From NCBI GenBank assembly GCA_030737875.1, contig CM060920.1:482762861-482826860 (forward strand): a stretch of DNA of 64,000 nt, given 5' to 3'. The position numbers and the translations under genes were made by a program. Below are positions 12,504 through 23,477 of the stretch, in pieces (position 1 is the first letter of the stretch; every line of letters begins with the position of its first letter). The notes under the pieces were generated by a model. It did no database searches and had not been told where the DNA came from. It was given only the letters and a program-made list of their open reading frames with translations. Source of the stretch: Allium sativum. Lineage: Eukaryota > Streptophyta > Magnoliopsida > Asparagales > Amaryllidaceae.

Positions 12504-13435
12504 GAAAGAAGAAAAGCAAATTCAATTCTAATTCTCTCAACCCTAAAGCAAAGCAAAACTCTCTCTTTTCTTCTCTAAATGGTGAGTATGATAGTCTTAA
12601 CAAGATTATTATCATTTTAATTAGGTTGAGTCATGAATGGATTATGAATAGATGATGTGAATTGTCATATGTTATCATGTATGTTATAAATTCTATGCTA
12701 TGTGGTGATAATATCCTATATGTTGCAAATCATGCTATGATGATGTTATGTATGTTGAAAGTATCTAGGCTAAAGTTGTGATGAATCATACATGCTTTGA
12801 AATCATGATGCTATTGCCTATGCTAGTTAGTTCATATTAATTAAATCATCATGTTTGGGCTAAGTTGATCTATATGACACGTTACATATGCAAGTTAGAT
12901 TGATTGGAAAAGTTATGAACATATGCCATGACATCTGTTATGACACCTAGAATTTTGCTATGACATATGTGATATTCTATGCTAGTTCACACCATCATTA
13001 TGTTGCCTAAAAACCCCATATGCAAGTTTATGTATAGATGTGGGCTATGGTCATATCATGTGAATTGTGACATTTAACAAGTTGACACCTTTTGATCCTT
13101 AACATGTGTAGTTTATGCAAGTTTCACCCCTATTATGATTAGATTTATTTTAATTGTCTAGATGTTGTGATAATTTATCTTTGTGCTATGTGTTAGACTA
13201 TGCAAGTCTAGACTATATTATGCGTTGAATAAGCGAACGTATAAACGTGGGGTAGGGGTAATATTAAGGATTTAATATTAAAAAGTTGGGGTGCAATTGA
13301 TATGATTTTGCATGCCATAAGTGGATGGCCATAATTGAGTCAATTATGGACATCATTAAAAGTTGACTTAATTAATAATTTGAATAAGGGAATTATTAAA
13401 ACTGGGGTAAAAGATTTTAAGTGTTAATCAATGCT

Positions 13436-13532
13436 TAGGACACGAGGTTGGACTCGTTTGTGACGTAAACCTGCCCGGACCCGCCCGGCAAATCCAGTGG
13501 TCACAAATGTCAGCCCAATGTGAGAGGTCCTA
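13436..13532 (+). ncRNA. Two-stem structured motif, copy 1 (5' LTR)
   Basis: The outer stem is TAGGAC (13436-13441) with GTCCTA (13527-13532). The inner stem is TTTGTGAC (13457-13464) with GTCACAAA (13500-13507). The apex holds GCCCGGACCCGCCCGGC. The conserved inner-loop strands are ACGAGGTT and AATGTGAGAG. It is labelled ncRNA as a candidate structure, not a proven RNA gene. Confidence 0.5.
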
Positions 13533-13557
13533 GGCCTAAACTAAAGCATAACGGTTG

Positions 13558-13656
13558 TAAAGACACGAGGTTAGACTCTTTTATGGTGTAAGACTGCCCG
13601 GACCCGCCCGGCAAATCCCGCTGCCATAAATGCCAGTCTAATGTGAGAGGTCTTTA
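13558..13656 (+). ncRNA. Two-stem structured motif, copy 2 (5' LTR)
   Basis: Tandem partner of the previous copy. The outer stem is TAAAGAC (13558-13564) with GTCTTTA (13650-13656). The inner stem is TTTATGG (13580-13586) with CCATAAA (13624-13630). TTAGACT pairs with AGTCTAA between them. Both stems differ in sequence from copy 1 but stay complementary, while the apex and loops are the same. Confidence 0.5.
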
Positions 13657-14899
13657 TGAGGTTATGGCCTGAATGAATTAAGAAATACTTAACCAGATAA
13701 ACATGTAAGGTGGGACATAGGGGTTACGTAGGTGCCTTGGGTGGCATGAGGAATCTAGGGGGTGCCCTTAGTGGCATGTGAAATACGATTAGTAAGACTT
13801 AACCAAACACACATGTAAATGAACATGACTAAGAGGGTTAAGTGGGATATACTAGTGACAAGCTTAGGTGGGTAGCTTGTGGGGGCCCATTTCGACCAGT
13901 ATCCTAAACGTATCTTTGTGGGCTCGACCCAAGTTGAGGACGGGACACGCATGCTGGGTTCGACTGTAAGAGGCCAAAACGGGGAGCGGTGGCAACGCAA
14001 GTCCAACGGGTTTCATATGCGTGTGTGGACCCGGGCTGGTAGGTAAGACGTTGTTGCATCGTGTAGGTATAAGCCGTGCATTCTCAAGTTTTATCGGGTT
14101 GCCACTTTAGGGGAGTGATACACCCCACTATGGGGCCAGCACGGGTATCTATGAGTAGGGAGCCGATCGAAAGTGGGTAGTGGGGTACACCTAGTGGTGA
14201 TAGGGGCAGACGGCACCTATGTAGTCAGCTAGGGGTACGTAAGGCTATTTATAAAGTTTCTGTGTGAAGCAAGTGGGATCAAACAATAGGGTGACTGGTG
14301 TGGTGCAGTGTAGTAATGTGCGGTGCAATGTAGTAATCATTCGTTAGTAATTAGGTGTGCCTTTACCGTTATCTTTAACGTTATCTTAAACGCTATCTTT
14401 ATCTTCCTAGGAGTTCATAGACATTTACTTGTCTTCCATTTTATGCCTTAGTCTAGTTATTTTGATAATAGTATTGTTAGAATTATCATACTCGCCTGAC
14501 TTTATGTCTGACCCCCTCTATTTCTATCATTTTTCCCCCTCCAGGTCCTCAGGTTGGGCCCATCTCTAATGGAGTTTGATTGAATTGCTTCATCTCTCTT
14601 TGGAAAGCTTGGACCGTTGAAGTAAAGTCCAGCTTGTTATCTTTTTAATGGCTATTTATGTAATGGGATTATGTATTTTGTTTTTATGAAGATGGATATT
14701 GTACTTGGTTATGACCTATGGTTTTATGATGTAACAAACATGTTTAATTTCCGCTGCAATAAAATGAAGTTTTAGATTTCCAAGTACTATTTACTATCTG
14801 TCTTGTTGTAATTTTTCTGTTCTATATTCACTTATAACCTCCACGGAAGTTAATGAATTCCCTTTGTGAGTGACATTAATGGGCGTGGGGTGTTACACG

Positions 14900-14911
14900 T
14901 GGTATCAGAGC
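14900..14911 (+). other. Primer-binding site (initiator Met-tRNA)
   Basis: TGGTATCAGAGC, two bases after the LTR end. It is complementary to the 3' end of plant initiator Met-tRNA, as in other chromoviruses. The next 185 bp, up to the gag ATG, have no recognisable feature. Confidence 0.93.
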
Positions 14912-15096
14912 ATAAGGTTACCAGAACAGATAAAAATACTTTAGAAAAATAGTTATTTTTGGAAGAAATGTTTTCAAAAACATGTTTTAATGAGAAATTT
15001 AAAGAGGAAGTTTTTATGAAAAACATAATCCCCAAATAGCCATATATCTTTATCTTTCGAATTCTCCATTTTGAATCTTTCCTTTTTCGTTTCAGC

Positions 15097-16227
15097 ATGG
15101 CTGAAGATCTTAACCTACCTGACGGTGTAACGATACCGGGATGGTATAGGAGGCTATTGGAGGCTAGGGCCGCTACAGGTCCAGCCAATGTTCCTCCACC
15201 ACCAGTTGCATCCGTTCCTCCTCCTCCTCCTCCTCGCGTAGATACTTTTGCAAAGACGTGCAAGGAATTCAAGGCTATGGGTGGAAAACCATTTCAAGGG
15301 TCAGAAACGTTTGTGGAAGCTAGAGATTGGCTTAAGGAGGTGGAAGAATTGGTAGAAATCTTTGAAGTAGAAGAAGGGAGGAAAGTTCGATTAGCAGCTT
15401 GGTTGATGAAGGGAGAGGCCTCGTTTTGGTGTGATGTCACTAATGGGGAGCGTCCTGTTGACACTTGGGCGGATTTCAGACGTAGGTTCGAGGCGAAGTT
15501 TCTCTCAAGGGCGGAAGAAAATCTATATATGGAAAGGTTCTTGACATTGAAGCAAGGAAGCTCATCAGTGAAAGAATATGTCAATAAATTTAATCAGTTA
15601 GCAAGGTTTGGCTTGGACTTAGTGAACACGCCTGAGAAGAAGGCACTGAAGTTCGTGAATGGCTTGAATGAACCATTGCAAGGGTTGGCTATGACCCACA
15701 TCACGATGGGGGCCACCTTTGAGAAGTTAGTAGAAATGGCGCTCATGCATGAGGAGAAAAGCGCTAAAGCTGATAAGGCACCCGAGAAGAAGGGGGATCA
15801 AAAGAAACCACAACTGCAAAACAAGAAGGGTGGAAAAGACAATAATGGCAAGGGAAAGAAGAAGTGCTTTAACTGTGGAACCCCAGGCCATCTCAACAAG
15901 GATTGCCGAAAGAAAAAGAAGACAGGCTGTTTTCATTGTGGCGATGTGGGATATTTAGTGAAGGACTGCCCAAAGAAGGGGCAGAGGGCAGAAGCTACCT
16001 CGGGAGGACAGGTGCAGGATCTTATGGCACCAGGGCAGGCTAGGGGACAAGTTCAGGCTCTCGCGGTCCCACCGCTGCAAGAACGAGGTAGAACCATTTC
16101 TGTTGAAAGCTTAGTTTTTATGTTTGATCATCCTGTCCGTACCTTATTCGATTCGGGCGCATCACATTCGTTTATCTCTAGATCATTAGTTGAATCACTG
16201 CACTTAAACACCATTTTAGTCCCTTAG
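15097..16227 (+). CDS. gag: Gag plus start of protease, Tekay-like chromovirus
   Basis: The open frame has 376 codons. After a proline-rich linker (about residues 32-47) comes a capsid domain with AWLMKGEASFWC, FEAKFLSRAEEN and a 'VKEYVNKFNQLARF' stretch. A lysine-rich segment and two CCHC-type knuckles follow (about 255-290); the first is CX2CX4HX4C and the second has Tyr in place of His (CGDVGYLVKDC). The frame runs into the protease active site LFDSGAS (about residue 353), then hits a stop at 16227 because a base is missing in the C/T run just upstream; the protease continues in another frame. Gag packages the RNA. The start was chosen because MAEDLNLP follows the leader directly. Confidence 0.9.
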   Translation: MAEDLNLPDGVTIPGWYRRLLEARAATGPANVPPPPVASVPPPPPPRVDTFAKTCKEFKAMGGKPFQGSETFVEARDWLKEVEELVEIFEVEEGRKVRLAAWLMKGEASFWCDVTNGERPVDTWADFRRRFEAKFLSRAEENLYMERFLTLKQGSSSVKEYVNKFNQLARFGLDLVNTPEKKALKFVNGLNEPLQGLAMTHITMGATFEKLVEMALMHEEKSAKADKAPEKKGDQKKPQLQNKKGGKDNNGKGKKKCFNCGTPGHLNKDCRKKKKTGCFHCGDVGYLVKDCPKKGQRAEATSGGQVQDLMAPGQARGQVQALAVPPLQERGRTISVESLVFMFDHPVRTLFDSGASHSFISRSLVESLHLNTILVP

Positions 16228-18023
16228 TTGTTTCTAATCCAATAGGGGGCTCAGCTTATTTGTCTATGATGTGTTTGGATTTGAAAATTTCAATACTTAG
16301 CATTGAATTTAGATGTGATGCTTATGTGTTGGGCTTCACGGGCTATGGGCTAATTTTAGGAATGGATTGGTTATCCAGAAATGGGGCCGTTCTTGATTGT
16401 GAAAGGAGAGTAGTTAGGCTCGTGACTCGCCTTGGCAACACTCTCGAAATCTTTTGTAATCCCATAAATTCGATTATGCTAAGTTATCTAGAATCGCTTG
16501 ACGCGTTTGAGGAAAATCTACGATCTGTTAGAGTGGTCCAAGAATATTCGGATGTGTTTGAGGAGGTGAAGGGTTTGCCTCCGAAGCGGGAGATAGATTT
16601 TCGAATATATCTTGTGGATAATGCGAAACCAGTATCTTTGCCAGTACGCCACATGGCTCCACGTGAAAGGAGGGAACTCGATTAGAAAGTGAAGGAGTTG
16701 CTTGAGAAGGGGTTCATAAGACGAAGTATATCGGAGTGGGGTGCTCCACTAGTATTTGCCACGAAGGCGGATGGGTCCCTTAGACTGTGTGTGGACTATA
16801 GAGAACTTAATAAACTTACTAAGAAGAACAGACACCCACTGCCGAGGACTGACGATCTCTTCGATCAGTTAGTTGGCGCCTCAGTGTTTTCGCAGTTGGA
16901 CTTAGCCACTGGGTTCCATCAGTTGAGAGTGGCTGAGGATAGCATAGACAAGACTGCCTTTAGGACTCCGGACGGTTTCTATGAATGGCTAGTGATGCCC
17001 TTCGGTTTGACAAACGCCCCAGCATATTTTGTTGATTTGATGAGTAGGGTGTTTACGGAGTACCTTAACAAATTTGTGGTAGTCTTTGTAGATGACATCT
17101 TGATCTTTTCTAAGGATAAAGAAGAGCATGCCCTACATCTTAGGTAAGTGTTGGAGACTCTTCGAGCGCATAAGCTTAAGGCTAAATTTTCTAAGTGTCA
17201 CTTCTGGAGGAAGGAAGTACGGTTCTTGGGGCACGTGGTTTCCAAAGAAGGGATAGCCGTGGATCCCGCGAAGGTGGTGGCCATCCAAGATTGGAAGGTC
17301 CCTAAAAATGCTACCGAAGTGAGAAGTTTCTTGGGGTTAGCTGGCTACTATAGGAAGTTTATCAAAGACTTCGCAAAGATATCAGCTCCATTGACACGCT
17401 TGATGAAGAACCTAGTTTTCACGTGGGACGTAGATTGTGAGGATGCGTTCCAACGTTTGAAGAGAGCTTTGACTTCAGCCCCAGTCTTAGTATTGCCATA
17501 CGGGAGTAAGCCGTTTACCGTTTATACTGACGCTTGTGGGACAGGACTAGGCGCAGTCTTAATGCAAGAGGGCAGGGTAATAGCCTATGGTGGAAGGCAG
17601 TTGAGAGCGCATGAGAAGAATTACCCCACACATGACCTAGAGTTGGCCGCTATTGTTTTCGCGCTTAAGTCTTGGCATCATTATCTTCTTGGCGAGAAAT
17701 TCGAATTATTCACTGACCACAAGTCTTTAAAATACCTATTCTCTCAAAAGGACTTGAACTTAAGGCAGCAAAGGTGGATGGAGTTCTTAGCGTCCTACGA
17801 CTTCGAAATAGCCTATACCCCTGGCAAGGGTAACGTGGTGGCAGACGCCTTAAGTAGAAAAAGATTATCCTTAAGTCCTTTGTTTGTTGAGCGGCGAAGT
17901 TTAGAATTCATTTCGATGTTTGACTTTAGACCTTCCGTTGACTTCGTACCCGATTTGCTAGCATCCTTGGGGGTCAGACCTACGCTTTTGGGACGGATTG
18001 CAGGGCACAGCGAGACGACCCGC
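16228..18023 (+). pseudogene. pol: Protease (C-term), reverse transcriptase and RNase H, disrupted
   Basis: Protease resumes near 16228 in a frame shifted relative to gag (GLILGMDWL). In the same frame come the RT entry (LPPKREIDF), [36 protein letters not shown] and the catalytic VFVDDIL near 17090-17105. Next is RNase H with [32 protein letters not shown] and VADALSRK. Two in-frame stops interrupt it: TAG at 16683-16685 and TAA at 17145-17147. Both look like one C-to-T change in a Gln codon (inference). The frame is lost again near 18000-18020. The catalytic residues themselves remain. Confidence 0.92.
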
Positions 18024-19458
18024 AGTTGGTTGAGTTAGTAGAAAAACTCAAAGGAGGGGAGTCATCAAGACATCTCCGTAGGTATACCCTAGACGATAAG
18101 GGTTGGTTACGTAGGGACGGTAGACTTTGGGTACCAAAAGACGATGACCTAAGGAAGACTATTCTTGACGAAGCACATCATTCGAAGATGACCATTCATC
18201 CCGGCGGGGACAAGATGTACAAAGACATGAAGAGAGTTTACTTTTGGGCTGGCATGAAGAAAGATGTGGCCGAGTATGTCGCTAGATGCTTGGTGTGCCA
18301 ACAAGTAAAAGCGGAGCAAAAGAAACCCGGTGGGTTGCTTCACCCATTGGAGGTTCCACTATGGAAGTGGGAAAGTGTCTCGATGGATTTTGTGGATGGG
18401 TTACCGCGATCAAGGATGGTAATACGGGAATTTGGGTTATAGTAGATAGACTTACTAAGAGCGCCCATTTCATTCCTGTGAAGAGTAAGAGGACTGCTCC
18501 ATGGTTAGCTTCTGTATATGTCCGAGAAATAGTTCGTTTGCACGGTGTTCCTTCTAGCATAGTGAGCGACCGCGATCCTATTTTCACTAGCGAATTTTGG
18601 AGAAGCTTACAAGAGGCAGTAGGGACTCAGTTATGTTTGTGCACCGCATATCATCCTCAGACGGACGGCCAGACTGAGAGGGTGAATCGCATTCTAGAGG
18701 ATCTGTTGAGGCTATGTATCCTAGACTTTGGGGGTACGTGGGAAGAGCATCTTCCATTGGTGGAGTTCGCGTATAATAACAGCTTTCAGTCCAGCATTGG
18801 TATGGCACCATTCGAAGCTCTATATGGACGACCTTGTCGTTCACCTACATGTTGGTGGGAATCTACGGATAAGATCTTACTTCGGCCCGATATGATTAGG
18901 GAGACTTCGGAGAAGATCGACTTGATTCGAAGGAGGATGAAAGCAGCACAGGTTAGGCAGAAATCTTATGCGGATAAGAGGAGGACAGATCTCGAGTTTG
19001 AAGTTGGGGACATGGTCTTTGTCAAAGTGTCTCCATTACGGAACGTTGTTTGCTTTGGGTCCATTGGGAAATTAGCACCAAGGTTTGTAGGGCCGTTTCC
19101 TATTAAGGAGAAAATTGGACAGATGGCGTATAGAGTGGAGTTGCCCGAGAGACTTAGTGGTGTACACGACATATTCCATGTGTCACATTTGAGGAAGTGC
19201 TTGCACGAGACCGCGGAAGTGGTAGAGACGAGCTTGCTTAGAGAGGTGGAGATAGAGCGTGATGCGACAATTCGACGAGCTCCAACGCGCATTCTTGGGT
19301 CGGAGATCAAGAGGTTGAGGAATCGAGAGGTCAGACTAGTGAAAGTGCAATGGGGAGATGATGAGAGCAACGCTACTTGGGAGACAGAAGAGAAGATGCG
19401 TTCACGATACCCTTTTCTTTTTGAGGGTATGTCTTTTAATTTCTCCTTTATCGCTTAG
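18024..19458 (+). pseudogene. pol: Integrase and chromodomain, frameshifted
   Basis: The zinc-binding part (HHSKMTIHPGG...CLVCQQVK) and the first catalytic Asp (SMDFVDG) lie in one frame (18026-18442). A one-base loss near 18405-18415 moves the rest to the frame ending at 19458: VIVDRLTKSAHF, IVSDRDPIF (second Asp), [15 protein letters not shown] (Glu), then the GPF-type C-terminal region. The end is a chromodomain (IKRLRNREVRLVKVQW...ATWETEEKM). In the family, integrase inserts the cDNA and the chromodomain biases it to heterochromatin. This copy could not make the full protein without frameshifting. Confidence 0.92.
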
Positions 19459-20020
19459 CTTGTACTTATCTTATCTTTAGTATATCCTCTCGCTAGTATC
19501 TTTGACCTTTAGTTAGGATAATCCTATGGTTGAAACATGTGTTTGAGACATGTTATGTATGGTGGATGCAAGTGTTTGCTAGTGGTTTCTCGTGGATGCA
19601 TATACACACACTATTAGGCACCAGATCGGCTCAGTCACTTCATATTGCATATTGCATATATATGGATGTATTTAGTAAAATGGATGTATAATGGTTGTAT
19701 TATCATATAGTTGTTGCATTCGGGTGGATGGTTGTGCACGCATATAGAATTAATATGTATCATTAGGAATCTTTTGCATACATATTGGACGCATGGAACT
19801 ATCATGAATTGCACTAAGGAGGTCGACTGAATCAGTAGACCGCCTAATTTTGCATTAGATATGGACATATACACACACACTGTGCATATAAACATTAAAG
19901 CATTAGAAGTCTTTTAAGGACAATGGATGCTGGTGTTTGATGGTTGAGTAGATGGACGATTAGATGGTAGGATATACATTCTTCTTGACTTGGAGATTTC
20001 GGGGACGAAATCCTTTAAGT
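19459..20020 (+). other. 3' untranslated stretch of the Tekay-like element
   Basis: The 560 bp between the pol stop and the purine tract has no ORF of note. It contains short 'gtggatgcatata' and 'gtatatacac' repeats and, near its end, GATTTCGGGGACGAAATCC, the usual sequence just upstream of the purine tract in this lineage. Confidence 0.8.
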
Positions 20021-20029
20021 CGGGGAGAA
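20021..20029 (+). other. Polypurine tract
   Basis: CGGGGAGAA abuts the 3' LTR start (TGTAACACC). It would prime plus-strand DNA synthesis. Confidence 0.85.
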
Positions 20030-21414
20030 TGTAACACCCCGTAATTTTATAACATTAAAATTCACAAATTAAAGTATACTTAATTTTTAGAAAAGAATTA
20101 AGTGAAATGGGTTGCATAGAGAAATATATATATATTGATATATATATATATTAAAAAAAAGTTAAAAATTAAATAAATAAATATGTAAAAAAGTTCAAAA
20201 CAGCGAATTGGGAGGGGGAATAACCGAACCGGCCCATTTTTGAGGTCGACCCAAGCTTCGCTTGGTCGACTAGGGGTTAATCCAGGGTGTTTAGCTGTCA
20301 ACCCGTGGGCCAATTCGCTCAAATGCAGATTTTGCATTTGATTGGTTCTCATGGTTCAGGGTTAATCTAATGGTCCTAAATAACTTCCTACACCTATAAA
20401 TACATCCTAATGCTAACCCTAAACCTAATTAAAATAGAATAGTTACCGTCGCCATGGAAATCAATGGAGCCGCCGCCAACTAAGAAAGAAGAAAAGCAAA
20501 TTCAATTCTAATTCTCTCAACCCTAAAGCAAAGCAAAACTCTCTCTTTTCTTCTCTAAATGGTGAGTATGATAGTCTTAACAAGATTATTATCATTTTAA
20601 TTAGGTTGAGTCATGAATGGATTATGAGTAGATGATGTGAATTGTCATATGTTATCATGTATGTTATAAATTCTATGCTATGTGGTGATAATATCCTAAA
20701 TGTTGCAAAACATGCTATGATGATATTATGTATGTTGAAAGTTTCAAGGCTAAAGTTGTGATGAATCATATATGCTTTGAAATCATGATGCTATTGCCTA
20801 TGCTAGTTAGTTCATATTAATTAAATCATCATGTTTGGGCTAAGTTGATGTATATGACACGTTACATATGCAAGTTAGATTGATTGGAAAAGTTATGAAC
20901 ATATGCCATGACATCTGTTATGACACCTGGAATTATGCTATGACATATGTGATATTCTATGCTAGTTCACACCATCATTATGTTGCCTAAAAACCCCATA
21001 TGCAAGTTTATGTATAGATGTGGGCTATGGTCATATCATGTGAATTGTGACATTTAACAAGTTGACACCTTTTGATCCTTAACATGTGTAGTTTATGCAA
21101 GTTTCACCGCTATTATGATTAGATTTATTTTAATTGTCTAGATGTTGTGATAATTTATCTTTGTTCTATGTGTTATCTATGCAAGTCTAGCCTATATTAT
21201 GCGTTGAATAAGCGAACGTATAAATGTGGGGTAGGGGTAATATTAAGGATTTAATATTAAAAAGTTGGGGTGCAATTGATATGATTTTGCATGCCATAAG
21301 TGGATGGCCATAATTGAGTCAATTATGGACATCATTAAAAGTTGACTTAATTAATAGTTTGAATAAGGGAATTATTAAAACTGGGGTAAAAGATTTTAAG
21401 TGTTAATCAATGCT

Positions 21415-21511
21415 TAGGACACGAGGTTGGACTCGTTTGTGACGTAAACCTGCCCGGACCCGCCCGGCAAATCCAGTGGTCACAAATGTCAGCCCAATAT
21501 GAGAGGTCCTA
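21415..21511 (+). ncRNA. Two-stem structured motif, copy 1 (3' LTR)
   Basis: Same as 13436-13532 with TAGGAC/GTCCTA and TTTGTGAC/GTCACAAA intact. The only change noted is in the loop (AATATGAGAG). Confidence 0.5.
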
Positions 21512-21536
21512 GGCCTAAACTAAAGCATAACGGTTG

Positions 21537-21635
21537 TAAAGACACGAGGTTAGACTCTTTTATGGTGTAAGACTGCCCGGACCCGCCCGGCAAATCCAGC
21601 TGCCATAAATGCCAGTCTAATGTGGGAGGTCTTTA
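21537..21635 (+). ncRNA. Two-stem structured motif, copy 2 (3' LTR)
   Basis: Same as 13558-13656 with TAAAGAC/GTCTTTA and TTTATGG/CCATAAA intact. The changes (AATGTGGGAG, AATCCAGC) fall outside both stems. Confidence 0.5.
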
Positions 21636-22876
21636 TCAGGTTATGGCCTGAATGAATTAAGAAATACTTAACCAGATAAACATGTAAGATGGGACATGTG
21701 GGTTAAGTAGGTGCCTTGGGTGGCATGAGGAATCTAGGGGGTGCCCTTAGTGGCATGTGAAATACGATTAGTAAGAATTAACCAAACACACATGTAAATG
21801 AACATGACTAAGAGGGTTAAGTGGGATATACTAGTGACAAGCTTAGGTGGGTAGTTTGTGGGGGCCCATTTCGACCAGTATCCCAAACGTATCTTTGTGG
21901 GATCGACCCAAGTCAATCACGGGACACGCATGCTGGGTTCGACTGTAAGTGGCCAAAACGGGGAGCGGTGGCAACGCAAGTCCAACGGGTTTCATATGCG
22001 TGTGTGGACCCGGGCTGGTAGGTAAGACGTTGTTGCATCGTGTAGGTATAAGCCGTGCATTCTCAAGTTGTATCGGGTTGCCACTTTAGGGGAGTGATAC
22101 ACCCCACTGTGGGGCCAGCACGGGTATCTACGAGTAGGGAGCCAATCGAAAGTGGGTAGTGGGGTACACCTAGTGGTGATAGGGGCAGACGACACCTATG
22201 TAGTCAGCTAGGGGTACGTAAGGCTATTTATAAAGTTTCTGTGTGAAGCAAGTGGGATCAAACAATAGGGTGACTGGTGTGGTGCAGTGTAGTAATGTGC
22301 GGTGCAGTGTAGTAATTATTCGTTAGTAATTAGGTGTGCCATTACCGTTATCTTTAACGTTATCTTAAACGCTATCTTTGTCTTCCTAGGAGTTCATAGA
22401 CATTTACTTGTCTTTCAGCTTATGCCTTAGTCTAGTTATTTTGATAATAGTATTGTTAGAATTATCATACTCGACAGACTTTATGTCTGTCCCCCTCTAT
22501 TTCTATCCTTTTTCCCCCTCCAGGTCCTCAGGTTGGGCCCAACTCTAGTGGAGTTTGATTGAATTGCTTCATCTCTCTTTGGAAAGCTTGGACCGTTGAA
22601 GTAAAGTCCAGCTTGTTATCTTTTTAATGGCTATTTATGTAATGGGATTATGTATTTTGTTTTTATGAAGATGGATATTGTACTTGGTTACGATCTATGG
22701 TTTTATGATGTAACAAACATGTTTAATTTCCGCTGCAATAAAATGAAGTTTTAGATTTCCAAGTACTATTTACTATCTGTCTTGTTGTAATTTTTCTGTT
22801 CTATATTCACTTATAACCTCCATGGAAGTTAATGCATTCCCTTCGTGAGTGACATTAATGGACGTGGGGTGTTACA

Positions 22877-23477
22877 GTATGGATGTTTCTTTGATAGTTA
22901 AATCACCGACTATCAAAGTTTTGATTTATTTTATACCTCCGTTGTCGATATGGAGAGACCGGGATCAGATTTATTATCTAAGAACCACTCCGTATTGGCA
23001 TAAGCGTTATGGATCAATTTACGCTGAAGATAATAGAAGACGGTGAAAAGTGCAAGGGCTGTTTGTTAATCCTAGGTAGAAATTGCCCAATATGGATTAA
23101 TAGTTCGGTGTCTTCAGTTTGTCCAGTCCCAGGACATCGTATATGGATGAATGTATGACAATGTGGCATTCAAAGTAAATGGTGGCAAAATGTTCTAAAA
23201 AGTTAATCGTAACCTCAAGCCTCATCACCTGGAAAATGACAGAAATCGGGCAGGTAGCATGGCCATGTGGGTCATTCCCATTAGGAGTATTATCACCTGA
23301 TCTAGAGAAAATTCATTTGCTTCTTATTCTATTCACTGATTTATGCTTTCGGTAACGGTTGCTGGTCACAACCGTTGGTGATAATATGCTCGATACACTT
23401 AAGTTAAATGAGTGGTCAGCCATGTGTGGACCGGGTTGCAAGACGTTCTTGTGGAACCTAGTGTATTACCCTCTAGA
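22877..23477 (+). repeat. Element E 5' LTR, segment 3
   Basis: It begins with the second GTATG of the Tekay-like element and ends with the first CTAGA of G. It is collinear with 57946-58455 of the E 3' LTR. It holds CTTTGATAGT/ACTATCAAAG (22889-22918) and AACGGTTG/CAACCGTT (23354-23376). It also shows the uninterrupted target (AATAT at 23383-23387) for the H insertion in the sister LTR. Confidence 0.9.

Larger units (their letters stand above)
12582..14544 (+). other. Putative leader intron of the Tekay-like element (1963 bp)
   Basis: The donor AATG|GTGAGTATG and the acceptor TTTTTCCCCCTCCAG|GTCC are both close to plant consensus. The intervening DNA is T-rich and has no ORF, and the first exon is relatively GC-rich. 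Splicing would join the short uORF exon to about 350 nt of LTR end and then the gag leader. The 3' LTR keeps both sites (20572 and 22523). No transcript evidence is available here. Confidence 0.5.
12055..14897 (+). repeat. 5' LTR of the Tekay-like element (2843 bp)
   Basis: It starts TGTAACACCCCG and ends GTGGGGTGTTACA. Visible parts are a (TA)n run near 12150, TATAAATA at 12415, an upstream ORF at 12474, a donor-like ATG|GTGAGT at 12582, a long AT-rich middle, two structured motif copies (13436-13656), an acceptor-like CCCCCTCCAG ending at 14544, and an AATAAAATG polyadenylation-like stretch near 14759. The first 300 bp and the last 1 kb differ most from the 3' LTR. Confidence 0.95.
12055..22876 (+). 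mobile_element. Complete Tekay/Del-like chromovirus (10.8 kb)
   Basis: It has two long direct LTRs (12055-14897 and 20030-22876), a primer site for initiator Met-tRNA, gag, pol with a C-terminal chromodomain, a purine tract, and a perfect target duplication GTATG (12050-12054, 22877-22881). The E 3' LTR has the uninterrupted site at 57946-57950. I counted about 74 LTR-LTR substitutions by hand over some 2840 bp, about 2.6%. Pol is inactivated by three frameshifts and two stops, so this copy cannot encode its own replication proteins. Confidence 0.95.
20030..22876 (+). repeat. 3' LTR of the Tekay-like element (2847 bp)
   Basis: Homologous to 12055-14897 along its whole length. From about 12333 to 12646 (the promoter, uORF exon and donor) I saw no difference, whereas the preceding U3 has many. 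It has the same TATA (20395), uORF (20454), donor (20572) and acceptor (22523). Confidence 0.95.
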
